This document shows, piece after piece, positions 15,443 through 22,914 of a DNA stretch of 64,000 nt. How positions within the stretch are numbered: position 1 is the first letter of the stretch; every line of letters begins with the position of its first letter. This DNA comes from Streptomyces diastatochromogenes. GTDB taxonomy: Bacteria; Actinomycetota; Actinomycetes; Streptomycetales; Streptomycetaceae. Location: contig NZ_MCGQ01000026.1 of the NCBI RefSeq assembly GCF_002242805.1, positions 62,001 to 126,000 of the forward strand, read 5' to 3'. Position numbers and translations under genes: made by a program. The notes below the pieces were generated by a model. It was given only the letters and a program-made list of their open reading frames with translations, made no database searches and had not been told where the DNA came from.

Positions 15443-16368
15443 GCGGCGGGCTGCGCCTCGTCCACGCGCACGGCGACCGGATCACGGTGACCGAACGGCT
15501 CACCGGCGTCGAGCTGTTCGCCTACGTCTACCGTCCGGAGGCGGCCTGGGAGGCGCCGAAGCCGTACCTCCACCCGGTCCGGACCCTGGCGGGCGACGTC
15601 GTCACCGACTACCGGCCCAACGACCACCGCTGGCACAAGGGCCTGTCCCTGACGGCCTCGCACCTGTCCGGGGCGAACCTGTGGGGCGGCAACACATACG
15701 TCCACGGGAAGGGCTATCTCGAACTCCCACAGCGGGTCGGCTCGATGGTGCACGTCGGCTTCGACGAGATCGTCGCCGACGAGGACCGGGCCGTCATCGC
15801 CGAGCGGCTGACCTGGCACCCGCACAGCGGTGAGCTGTGGGCCGAGGAGGCCCGCCGCGTCGAGGTGCACGATGTCGACCCGGCCTCCGGCTCCTGGGCG
15901 CTGACCTGGACGTCCGCGGTGACCAACCGCCGCGAGGAGCCGCTGCGCTTCGGCAGTCCGACCACCGCCGGACGCGAGATGGCCGGCTACACGGGCCTGT
16001 TCTGGCGCGGCCCGCGCGCCTTCCGGGACGGCCGGATCATCGGCCCCGACGGGGAGGGGCCGGAGCTGATGGGCTCACAGAGCCCCTGGCTGGCGCTGTC
16101 CGGCGAGCACGACGGCACCGACGGCCACGCCACCGTTGTCTTCGCGCACGCCCCGGAGAACGATCATTCCGGCGCTCAGGGCACCCACCCCGCCCACTGG
16201 TTCGTCCGCAACGACCCCTTCGCGGGCATCGCCCCGTCCTGGGCCTTCCACCGAGAGCTGGAGCTGGCCCCCGGCGACACCCTCACCCGCCGCTACCGCG
16301 TCGTCGTGGCCGACGGCGCCTGGGAGCGGGAGGAGATCGCCAAGTACCTGGAGGCGCACCCGTGGTGA
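15439..16368 (+). CDS. PmoA-family (DUF6807) protein
   Basis: The 309-aa protein matches the family annotated as methane oxygenase PmoA or DUF6807: an early VYRPEAAWEAPKPYLHPVRTL-like segment, then DYRPNDHRWHKGLSL with conserved His, and a C-terminal YRVVVADG. Despite the name, these are soluble beta-rich proteins found beside Gfo/Idh enzymes in carbohydrate loci, not methane monooxygenases. The ATG overlaps the previous stop (ATGA). Likely role: sugar-derivative processing, unproven. Confidence 0.75.
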   Translation: MSGGLRLVHAHGDRITVTERLTGVELFAYVYRPEAAWEAPKPYLHPVRTLAGDVVTDYRPNDHRWHKGLSLTASHLSGANLWGGNTYVHGKGYLELPQRVGSMVHVGFDEIVADEDRAVIAERLTWHPHSGELWAEEARRVEVHDVDPASGSWALTWTSAVTNRREEPLRFGSPTTAGREMAGYTGLFWRGPRAFRDGRIIGPDGEGPELMGSQSPWLALSGEHDGTDGHATVVFAHAPENDHSGAQGTHPAHWFVRNDPFAGIAPSWAFHRELELAPGDTLTRRYRVVVADGAWEREEIAKYLEAHPW

Positions 16369-17084
16369 GCGCCTACGGCGGGCTGCCCGGCGGGGTCGCC
16401 GTCTCGCGCCTGTGCGTCTACGACTGGCCCGCCGTCGACGGCCTGCACGGCGGAACCCCCCATCTGCACCTGGCCTGTTCGGAGGGGTACGTGGTCACGG
16501 GCGGGACCGGCGCCGTCCAGACGCTGACGGCGTCCGGGTACGAGGTGACACCCCTGACGGCGGGCACGGTCGCCTGGTTCACACCGGGCACCATCCACCG
16601 GCTGGTCAACGAGGGTGACCTGCGCATCACCGTCCTGATGCAGAACAGCGGCCTGCCGGAGGCCGGCGACGCGGTGCTCACCCTGCCCCCGGAGTACCTG
16701 ACCGACCCGGACACGTACGCCGCCGCGACCACGATCCCCGCCGACGCGCCGGAGCGGGAACGGGAGCGGATCGCCCGCGCCCGCCGTGACCTCGCCCTGG
16801 AGGGCTACCGCGCCCTGCGCGAGGCCTCCGGCCCCGAGCCGCTGGCCGCCTTCCACCGGGCCGCCGCGGCCCTCGTACGGCCCCGGCTGGCGGAGTGGCG
16901 CGAGCGGTGGCGGCGCGGGGCGCGAACGGCCGCCGAGACCACCGGGGACCACCTGGACCGCCTCGAACGCGGCGACGTCTCCCACCTCGCCGACGCCGTC
17001 GTACGCGCCGAACAGCCGTCGGAGCAGGGGAAGTTCGGGATGTGCGGGCGGTTGGACGTGTACCGGTCTGAGGCGTTGTCGTAG
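16365..17084 (+). CDS. Cupin-domain protein
   Basis: The 239-aa protein has an N-terminal cupin barrel (about residues 10-90) with HLHLACSEGYVVTGGTG and PGTIHRLVNEGDLRI, which carry the His/Glu-type metal ligands. A helical Arg-rich C-terminal region of about 120 residues follows. Starts at the GTG that overlaps the preceding stop (GTGA), with another GTG one codon upstream. Third gene of the Gfo/PmoA operon, probably a sugar-binding or isomerase-like partner. Confidence 0.75.
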   Translation: MSAYGGLPGGVAVSRLCVYDWPAVDGLHGGTPHLHLACSEGYVVTGGTGAVQTLTASGYEVTPLTAGTVAWFTPGTIHRLVNEGDLRITVLMQNSGLPEAGDAVLTLPPEYLTDPDTYAAATTIPADAPERERERIARARRDLALEGYRALREASGPEPLAAFHRAAAALVRPRLAEWRERWRRGARTAAETTGDHLDRLERGDVSHLADAVVRAEQPSEQGKFGMCGRLDVYRSEALS

Positions 17085-17105
17085 GGGCGGGACACCATGC
17101 GTCGC

Positions 17106-17412
17106 ATGACGCGCCTCACGATCGACTGGTCGCAGCTCACGCACGCCACGGGCCGGCCGACGACATACCCGGACTGTTCGCCCGGCTCGACGGCGGACCG
17201 GGTGACGAGCAGGTCTGGCACGCACGGGCGTGCCGTTCTGGTCGCGGGAACTGGAGATGCTGCTGGAGGAGTTCGAGGCCGAGTGCCCGAACTGCGAGAC
17301 GGTGTTCGGCCTCGCGGAGAGCGTCGCGGGCGCCGAGGCCGGCAGGGGCCAGGGGCCCCGCGTCGCCGGCATGATCCGGAAGACACCCCCTAGGCGGCCG
17401 CCGGGCCGGTGA
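17106..17412 (+). pseudogene. Decayed HEAT-repeat family protein
   Basis: The ATG at 17106 opens MTRLTIDWSQLTHATG, which matches the start of a HEAT-type Streptomyces family (DWxxLxHAYGxAxDxPxLLxAL). The continuation GPADDIPGLFARLDGG is found only in another frame (from about 17153). A third frame gives FWSRELEMLLEEFEAECPNCETVFGL to a stop near 17412. Most of the repeat body is missing. At least two frameshifts and an internal deletion make it a pseudogene. Confidence 0.6.
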
Positions 17413-17860
17413 CCGTCCAGCCCGGGGCCTGAGGGTGGGCCGTCAGGTCGTCGTGGTGGACGGGCTCGCCGCAGGCCTGGCAGGTGACCTGGGGGACCAG
17501 TTCGTTGCCGCAGCTGTGCTCGACGACCATGGGGAGGTCGGCTCCCTTGCGCAGGTGGCGGTCGCCCCACTCCTTGAGGGTCATCAGGACCGGCTCCAGC
17601 TCCAGCCCGGCCGGTGTGGGCCGGTACTCGAAGCGCTGCGGGCGCTCGCTGTAGGCGCGCTTGGTGAGGATCCCCGCGTCCACGAGCCGGCGCAGCCGGG
17701 TGGCCAGGACGTCGCGCGGGGCGCCGATGTTGCGGACCAGCTGGTCGAAGCGGCCGTTGCCGAGGCACACCTCCCGCAGGACGAGCAGCGAGTACTTCTC
17801 GCCGACCAGGGCGAGGGCGTCCGCGATGGAGCAGGGGCGCGGGTCTTTCGTGGCGGCCAT
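17390..17860 (-). CDS. HxlR-family transcriptional regulator
   Basis: The 156-aa protein has a winged-helix domain with the family pattern: PCSIADALALVGEKYSLLVLREV near the N-terminus, RFDQLVRNIGAPRDVLATRLRRLVDAGI as recognition region, and YRPTPAGLELEPVLMTLKEWGDRH. A C-terminal CxxC-like pair (HSCGNE, CQACGEPV) could bind zinc. The ATG at 17860 is favoured. It is divergent from the thiolase gene, with paired repeats between them, so it probably controls the thiolase. Confidence 0.88.
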   Translation of the reverse strand: MAATKDPRPCSIADALALVGEKYSLLVLREVCLGNGRFDQLVRNIGAPRDVLATRLRRLVDAGILTKRAYSERPQRFEYRPTPAGLELEPVLMTLKEWGDRHLRKGADLPMVVEHSCGNELVPQVTCQACGEPVHHDDLTAHPQAPGWTVTGPAAA

Positions 17861-17887
17861 GCGGTTCAGTGTAGAGGAGGGTTTGAT

Positions 17888-17931
17888 TTTCCAACTCATG
17901 GAGTTATGGTGAGTTTGGATTTCCTACTCAC
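17888..17931. promoter_or_regulatory. Repeated operator sites between HxlR and thiolase genes
   Basis: TTTCCWACTCA occurs at 17888-17898 and 17920-17930, 32 bp apart (about three helical turns). AACTC-N3-GAGTT (17893-17905) and GTGAGT-N11-ACTCAC (17909-17931) are inverted repeats within the same stretch. The local base composition is strikingly A/T-rich for this genome. Likely HxlR binding sites and divergent promoters. Confidence 0.6.
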
Positions 17932-17967
17932 CAGTAGCCGCTCCAGTCGTCGCAGGAGGCCCGCACC

Positions 17968-19137
17968 ATGCGAGACGCAGTCATCGTCGAAGCCGTACGC
18001 ACCCCCATCGGCAAGGGCAAGCCCAACGGCTCCCTCGCCCACGTCCACCCCGTGCAACTGCTCGCCCACACCCTGCGCACCCTGGTCGACCGCTCCGGCG
18101 TCGACCCGGCGCTGATCGACGACGTCATCGGCGGCACCGTCGACCAGGTCGGCGAGCAGGCCATGAACACCACCCGGTACGCCGTCCTCGCCGCCGGCCT
18201 CCCCGAGACGGTCCCGGCGACCACCGTGGACCGCCAGTGCGGCTCCTCCCAGCAGGCCGTGCACTTCGCCGCGCAGGGCGTCATCTCGGGCGCCTACGAC
18301 CTCGTCGTCGCCTGCGGAGTGGAGTCGATGAGCCGGGTGCCGATGTGGTCCAACGTGCCCGCCGGCAAGGACCCCTTCGGACCGGGCGTGGCCGAGCGCT
18401 ACCCGGAGGGCCTGGTCCCGCAGGGCGTCAGCGCCGAACTCATCGCCGCCAAGTGGTCCCTCACGCGCGCGCGGATGGACGAGTTCGCGGTCTCCTCGCA
18501 CCACAAGGCCGCCGCCGCGTGGCAGGCCGGCCTGTTCGACGCCGAGGTCGCGCCGCTGGACGGCGTCGCCCGCGACGAGTGCGTACGGCCCGGCAGCACC
18601 ACGGAGATCCTGGGCGGCCTCAAGCCCGCCTACTACGATCCCGCCTTCGCCGAGCGCTTCCCGCAGATCGAGTGGAACGTCACCGCGGGCAACGCGAGCC
18701 CCATCAACGACGGCGCCTCGGCCGTGCTGATCACCTCCAGCGAGACCGCGGCCCGCCTCGGTCTGCGCCCGCTCGCCCGCCTGCACAGCTTCGCCGTCAC
18801 CGGCTCCGACCCGGTGCTGATGCTCACCGGCGTCATCCCGTCGACGGAGAAGGTGCTGCGCCGAGCGGGGCTGACCCTCGACGACATCGACCTCTTCGAG
18901 ATCAACGAGGCCTTCTCCAGCGTGGTCCTCGCCTGGCAGCAGGAGACCGGCGCCGACCTGGCCAAGGTCAACGTGAACGGCGGCGCCATCGCCCTCGGCC
19001 ACCCGCTGGGCGCCAGCGGCACCCGCCTGACCACCACCCTGGTCCACGCGATGCGCGAGCGCGGCGCCCGCTACGCCCTGCAGACCATGTGCGAGGCCGG
19101 CGGGCTCGCCAACGCGATGATCCTGGAAGGCGTCTGA
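17968..19137 (+). CDS. Acetyl-CoA C-acyltransferase (thiolase)
   Basis: The 389-aa enzyme cleaves 3-ketoacyl-CoA or condenses acetyl-CoA. All catalytic residues are visible: Cys91 in DRQCGSS, His345 in ALGHPLGASG and Cys375 in MCEAGG. Length is typical for the tetrameric family. AGGAGG precedes the ATG by 9 nt. It is divergent from the HxlR regulator and has no adjacent beta-oxidation genes, so its pathway (fatty-acid or secondary metabolism) is open. Confidence 0.93.
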   Translation: MRDAVIVEAVRTPIGKGKPNGSLAHVHPVQLLAHTLRTLVDRSGVDPALIDDVIGGTVDQVGEQAMNTTRYAVLAAGLPETVPATTVDRQCGSSQQAVHFAAQGVISGAYDLVVACGVESMSRVPMWSNVPAGKDPFGPGVAERYPEGLVPQGVSAELIAAKWSLTRARMDEFAVSSHHKAAAAWQAGLFDAEVAPLDGVARDECVRPGSTTEILGGLKPAYYDPAFAERFPQIEWNVTAGNASPINDGASAVLITSSETAARLGLRPLARLHSFAVTGSDPVLMLTGVIPSTEKVLRRAGLTLDDIDLFEINEAFSSVVLAWQQETGADLAKVNVNGGAIALGHPLGASGTRLTTTLVHAMRERGARYALQTMCEAGGLANAMILEGV

Positions 19138-19163
19138 CGGATCACCGGCCGGTCACCGGCTGA

Positions 19164-19943
19164 TCAGTGCCCGCGCAGGTGGTGGCGCTTGCGCCAGGCC
19201 ACCACCGTGCCCGCCAGAGCCGGTACGGCGATGCCGGCCATCGCGATCAGGAAGGCGGGCGAGGTCGGCGCTGAGGCACGGGCGCCGGCGACCGCGTAGG
19301 CGGCCGTGTTCGGGATCGAGCCGAGCGCCGTGGCCAGCAGGAACGACAGCCAGCCCATCCGGGAGACGGCGGCACAGTAGTTCGCCGCCCAGAACGGCAC
19401 GCCCGGGAAGAGCCGCGCCGCCAGCATCGAACGGAACCCGTGCCGGCTCAGCTGCCCGTCGGCCGCCTTCAGCCAGCGGCCCCGCAGCAGCGGGCGGAGC
19501 GCGTCCTGCCCCAGCATCCGGCCGAGCCCGAAGGCCACCCCGGCGCCGAGCACCGTACCCGCCAGCGCCGTCGTCAGCCCGAGCTGGGAGCCGAACAGCG
19601 CGCCCGCCCCCAGGTTCAGCAGGGGGCGCGGCACGAACGCCACCGTGCACAGCCCGTACGCCACCGCGAACACCACGGCCGCCGCGGCCCCGCCGAGCTG
19701 TGGCGGCCAGCCGTGCGTCAGCAGCCGCTGCGGCTCGAACGCCAGCACGCAGGACGCGGCGCCCGCGAGCAGGGCGAGCAGCAGGGACAGCCGCGCGTAC
19801 GGCGACAGCACCACGCGTATGCAGCGGGCGACGAACCCCGTGCGGGGCAGGGGCGGTACGGACACGGCCGCGGGGACGGCCGGCTCCGTGGCGGCGGCCC
19901 GGGGAGGGGCCGTGGCGGTGCCAGAGCGGTTGGCATCGAGCAT
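19164..19943 (-). CDS. TVP38/TMEM64-type (VTT domain) membrane protein
   Basis: The 259-aa protein has a Pro/Ala-rich cytoplasmic N-terminus and about five hydrophobic segments. The VTT-domain motifs are present: FVPRPLLNLGAGALFGSQLG and RLFPGVPFWAANYCAAVSRM. Such proteins are thought to move lipids between leaflets or carry small solutes. It converges with the thiolase gene. Nothing in the context fixes the substrate. Confidence 0.85.
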   Translation of the reverse strand: MLDANRSGTATAPPRAAATEPAVPAAVSVPPLPRTGFVARCIRVVLSPYARLSLLLALLAGAASCVLAFEPQRLLTHGWPPQLGGAAAAVVFAVAYGLCTVAFVPRPLLNLGAGALFGSQLGLTTALAGTVLGAGVAFGLGRMLGQDALRPLLRGRWLKAADGQLSRHGFRSMLAARLFPGVPFWAANYCAAVSRMGWLSFLLATALGSIPNTAAYAVAGARASAPTSPAFLIAMAGIAVPALAGTVVAWRKRHHLRGH

Positions 19944-19969
19944 CCGGCGACACTAACCGACGCATACAT

Positions 19970-20000
19970 GTGATCGCCGTATGGTCCGTCTCATGACCGT
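19970..20000 (+). repeat. Direct repeat copy 1 flanking the Nudix gene
   Basis: 31 bp identical at 28 positions to 20576-20606. The second copy spans the leader and start codon of the AlkD-like gene, and this copy also contains an ATG (19993) followed by a short non-conserved frame. It looks like a duplicated start region. Confidence 0.7.
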
Positions 20001-20034
20001 GGACCGGCAGGCGTGTGTGGTGTGTGTCCCGCTC

Positions 20035-20505
20035 TCAGGTCCGCCAGGGACCCTCCGGTACCAGGGCCTCGAGTACGGTCAGCAGCTGGGGCGGCTCCAG
20101 GCGGTCCGGGAGTGAGGCCAGGTCCGGCCAGGCGATCCAGGCGTGCGTGTCGAGGTTGATCTGTTCGTCGGGGAGCAGGCCGGTCCGTACCGGCGTCGGC
20201 TGTTCCTCGGCGAAACGGGCCACGAAGAACTGCTCGGACCCCGTGTAGCGCTTGCCGTTCCACCACACGTCCCGTTCGACGGGCACGGACCGGTCGATGA
20301 CCGCCGCCGGGTCCAGGCCGGTCTCCTCGGCCAGTTCGCGCCGTGCCGCCTCCAGCGGTGTCTCACCGGGCTCGATGCCACCGCCGGGCGGTTCCCACAG
20401 CCATGACCCGTCGAAGGAGTCGCGCCAGCGCAGCAGGAGTACGCGGTGGGCGGCGTCCAGGCAGATGACCCGCGCGGCGGGTCGGAGTGTTGTCCCCACC
20501 GTCAC
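20035..20505 (-). CDS. Nudix hydrolase
   Basis: The 156-aa protein carries a full Nudix box, GGGIEPGETPLEAARRELAEETGL (starting near residue 41), with the REXXEE Mg2+ ligands intact. It would hydrolyse a nucleoside diphosphate linked to another moiety. Substrate cannot be read from sequence. It is flanked by 31-bp near-identical direct repeats, suggesting this segment was inserted or duplicated. Confidence 0.92.
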   Translation of the reverse strand: MTVGTTLRPAARVICLDAAHRVLLLRWRDSFDGSWLWEPPGGGIEPGETPLEAARRELAEETGLDPAAVIDRSVPVERDVWWNGKRYTGSEQFFVARFAEEQPTPVRTGLLPDEQINLDTHAWIAWPDLASLPDRLEPPQLLTVLEALVPEGPWRT

Positions 20506-20575
20506 AACTTAGCCGTGCGCGAGGCCTACGACGGTGACCGCCTGATCATCGTGGGGCAGGACGGTCTGTGAGCAG

Positions 20576-20606
20576 GTGATCGCCGTATCGTTCGACTCAT
20601 GACCGT
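20576..20606 (+). repeat. Direct repeat copy 2 at the AlkD-like gene start
   Basis: Second copy of the 31-bp repeat (28 of 31 identical to 19970-20000). It includes the ATG at 20599. The segment between the copies contains the Nudix gene and an 18-codon GTG frame (20518-20574) that looks like a leftover. Confidence 0.7.
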
Positions 20607-21321
20607 CACAGGTGCGGCCCCGCCGGACGTGCCGCCCAGCGCCCTCGCCGACACCGTGCTGGAGCGGCTGACCGCCACGTACGCGGCCGCGGCCGATCCG
20701 GGCAGGGCCGTGCCGATGCGGGCGTACATGAAGGACGTGGCGCCCTTCCTCGGGATCCCGACCCCGGACCGGCGCGCCCTGTCCCGCACCGTCCTGGCCG
20801 GCACGCACCGGCCGACCGAGGCCGACTGCACCGCGATCGCCCTGCGCTGCTGGCGGCTGCCCGAGCGCGAGTACCACTACTTCGCCGTGGACTACCTGCG
20901 CCGGTACGCGGCCCGCTGCTCCTCCGCGTTCCTGCCCGTCGCCCGGCAGCTCATCACCACCGTCTCCTGGTGGGACACCGTCGACCTGCTCGCCGCGCAC
21001 GTCGTCGGCGCCCTGGTCGCGGCCGACCCCGGGCTCACGGCCGACATGGACGCCTGGATCACGGACGACAACCTCTGGCTCGCGCGTACGGCCCTGCTGC
21101 ACCAGCTCCGCTACAAGGAACGCACCGACACCGACCGGCTGTTCGCCTACTGCCTGCTCCAGTCCGGCCACCCCGACTTCTTCGTGCGCAAGGCCATCGG
21201 CTGGTGCCTGCGCGAGTACGCCAAGACCGATCCCGAGGCCGTACGCGGCTTCCTGGCCGGCGAGCGGAGCCGGTTCGCGCCGCTGACGGTGCGCGAGGCG
21301 CTGAAGAACACCGGGTCCTGA
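20599..21321 (+). CDS. DNA alkylation repair protein (AlkD-like)
   Basis: The 240-aa all-helical protein fits the HEAT-like AlkD family of glycosylases that remove bulky or cationic alkylated bases: YMKDVAPFLGIPTPDRR near residue 45, SWWDTVDLLA near residue 124 and KAIGWCLREYAKTDPEAVRGFL near the C-terminus carry the characteristic Trp, Asp and Arg residues. The ATG lies inside a 31-bp repeat. Second base-repair gene in this window after ung. No damage promoter motif is visible in front of it. Confidence 0.88.
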   Translation: MTVTGAAPPDVPPSALADTVLERLTATYAAAADPGRAVPMRAYMKDVAPFLGIPTPDRRALSRTVLAGTHRPTEADCTAIALRCWRLPEREYHYFAVDYLRRYAARCSSAFLPVARQLITTVSWWDTVDLLAAHVVGALVAADPGLTADMDAWITDDNLWLARTALLHQLRYKERTDTDRLFAYCLLQSGHPDFFVRKAIGWCLREYAKTDPEAVRGFLAGERSRFAPLTVREALKNTGS

Positions 21322-21358
21322 GGGGCCTCGACCCGGGTACCCCAACTCGCGTACCGCG

Positions 21359-21396
21359 AAAAACCATTCGACGCCGGACAAACCGTCGGCGATGAT
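21359..21396 (+). promoter_or_regulatory. Promoter of the tuf3 leader, WhiB7/WblC-like
   Basis: AAAAA (21359-21363), a 3-bp gap, TTCGAC (21367-21372), 18 bp, then GATGAT (21391-21396). An A/T-rich box 3 bp upstream of the -35 is the hallmark I know for WhiB7/WblC-activated promoters. Transcription should start at about 21403, at the ATG of the leader ORF. Confidence 0.6.
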
Positions 21397-21403
21397 CGTC
21401 GTC

Positions 21404-21505
21404 ATGTTCCGGTACGCCTTCCTCCTCGCAGCATCCGCCGTCGCGGATGCCCCGAAGGCTGCCGTCCCGATCCTCGTGGCCGCTGTCGACGGCGCCCGAA
21501 GCTGA
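21404..21505 (+). CDS. 33-aa leader peptide upstream of tuf3
   Basis: ATG at 21404 to TGA at 21503-21505 encodes MFRYAFLLAASAVADAPKAA and 13 further residues. The ATG coincides with the predicted transcription start, so translation would be leaderless. The stop codon touches the first of two competing hairpins. That arrangement fits ribosome-mediated attenuation: stalling on this ORF under translational stress would decide which hairpin forms. I do not know a described homologue with certainty. Confidence 0.6.
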   Translation: MFRYAFLLAASAVADAPKAAVPILVAAVDGARS

Positions 21506-21564
21506 CCCTCTCCGGATTGTCCGGCGGACCCCGCAGGGGGAGGGTCGGCCAGTCCTCGGGGTCC
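21504..21564 (+). promoter_or_regulatory. Attenuator: competing hairpins before tuf3
   Basis: Hairpin A pairs 21504-21513 with 21537-21546 (10 bp, one G-T). Hairpin B pairs GGACCCCG (21526-21533, extended by AGG after a one-base bulge) with 21554-21564 and is followed by CGCATTTT, a rare T-run here. A and B share bases 21537-21546 and the 21526-21533 loop, so they exclude each other. B would be the terminator and A the antiterminator. Confidence 0.65.
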
Positions 21565-21602
21565 CGCATTTTCGTACGGCTGAGAGGCTTCGAGGTACAG
21601 CC

Positions 21603-22775
21603 ATGTCCAAAACGGCATACGTGCGCACCAAGCCGCACCTGAACATCGGCACGATGGGCCACGTCGACCATGGCAAGACCACCCTGACCGCCGCCATCAC
21701 CAAGGTCCTGGCCGAGCGCGGCACCGGCACCTTCGTCCCGTTCGACCGCATCGACCGGGCCCCGGAGGAGGCCGCCCGCGGCATCACCATCAACATCGCG
21801 CACGTCGAGTACGAGACCGACACCCGGCACTACGCCCATGTCGACATGCCGGGCCACGCCGACTACGTCAAGAACATGGTCACCGGCGCCGCGCAGCTCG
21901 ACGGGGCGATCCTCGTCGTCTCCGCGCTCGACGGGATCATGCCGCAGACCGCCGAGCATGTGCTGCTCGCCCGGCAGGTGGGCGTCGACCACATCGTCGT
22001 CGCTCTCAACAAGGCCGACGCGGGCGACGAGGAGCTGACCGACCTCGTCGAGCTGGAGGTCCGCGACCTGCTCACCGCCCAGGGATACCCGGGGGACGCC
22101 GTACCCGTCGTACGGGTCTCCGGGTTGAAGGCGCTGGAGGGCGACCCGCGCTGGACGGCGTCCATCGAGGCGCTGCTCGACGCGGTCGACACGTACGTGC
22201 CGATGCCCGAGCGGTATCTGGACGCGCCGTTCCTGCTGTCGGTGGAGAACGTGCTCACCATCACCGGGCGCGGGACGGTGGTCACCGGCGCCGTCGAGCG
22301 CGGGACGCTCCGCTTGGGAGACCGGGTTTCGGTGCTCGGTACCGACGTGGAGACCGTCGTCACCGGGCTGGAGACCTTTGGGAAGCCGATGGACGAGGCG
22401 CAGGCGGGGGACAACGTGGCGGTGCTGTTGCGGGGTGTGCCGCGGGATGCCGTCCGGCGGGGGCACGTGCTGGCTGCGCCGGGGAGTGTTGTGACGAGCC
22501 GGCGTTTCACGGCGCGGGTGTATGTGCTGTCGGGGCGCGAGGGGGGTCGTACGACTCCGGTGTCGACGGGGTATCGGCCGCAGTTCTATATCCGTACGGC
22601 GGATGTGGTCGGGGACGTCGACCTCGGGGAGGTGGCTGTTGCGCGACCCGGGGAGACGGTGGAGATGAGTGTGGAACTGGGGCGGGAGGTGCCGTTGGAG
22701 CCCGGGCTGGGGTTTGCCATTCGTGAGGGTGGCAGGACTGTCGGGGCTGGGACGGTCGTGTCCGTCGGTTCGTAG
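21603..22775 (+). CDS. tuf3: Elongation factor Tu, divergent tuf3-type
   Basis: The 390-aa GTPase delivers aminoacyl-tRNA to the ribosome. G1 GHVDHGKTT, G2 region RGITINIAHVEYET, G3 DMPGHADYVKNM and G4 NKAD are intact, and domains 2 and 3 are complete. The P-loop and switch regions are normal, but many surface positions differ from major EF-Tu and the 3' third uses more G/T-ending codons than its neighbours. It is not in an rpsL-fus operon, which is the context of tuf1. In Streptomyces such a gene is the stress-type tuf3. It is preceded by a leader ORF and attenuator. Confidence 0.92.
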   Translation: MSKTAYVRTKPHLNIGTMGHVDHGKTTLTAAITKVLAERGTGTFVPFDRIDRAPEEAARGITINIAHVEYETDTRHYAHVDMPGHADYVKNMVTGAAQLDGAILVVSALDGIMPQTAEHVLLARQVGVDHIVVALNKADAGDEELTDLVELEVRDLLTAQGYPGDAVPVVRVSGLKALEGDPRWTASIEALLDAVDTYVPMPERYLDAPFLLSVENVLTITGRGTVVTGAVERGTLRLGDRVSVLGTDVETVVTGLETFGKPMDEAQAGDNVAVLLRGVPRDAVRRGHVLAAPGSVVTSRRFTARVYVLSGREGGRTTPVSTGYRPQFYIRTADVVGDVDLGEVAVARPGETVEMSVELGREVPLEPGLGFAIREGGRTVGAGTVVSVGS

Positions 22776-22789
22776 GAGGTGAGGTGCGT

Positions 22790-22867
22790 GGGGGACTGCG
22801 GGCCGGTTGCGGCTGGTCGCGCCCACGCGGCGGAGCCGCATATCGATACGGCCCCGCGCCCCTGAGG
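22790..22867. repeat. Dispersed GC-rich intergenic element, copy B
   Basis: In the gap after tuf3, in opposite orientation to copy A: GGCTGGTCGCGCCC, GCGGCGGAGCCGC and CCCCGCGCCCCTGAGG are recognisable. It is partly self-complementary. Likely a terminator or REP-like element. Confidence 0.6.
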
Positions 22868-22914
22868 TCGGTCTCCCCGCACCGGTGTTCTCCAGTACCG
22901 GTGACAATGGTTTC

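Noticed and set aside
15439..16368. Methane monooxygenase subunit
   Set aside because: The family is called PmoA in some databases, but the sequence is soluble and beta-rich, sits with Gfo/Idh, and has no membrane segments.
20518..20574. 18-codon GTG frame between Nudix and AlkD-like genes
   Set aside because: Too short and without homology I can name. Treated as a probable leftover of the duplication and not as a gene.
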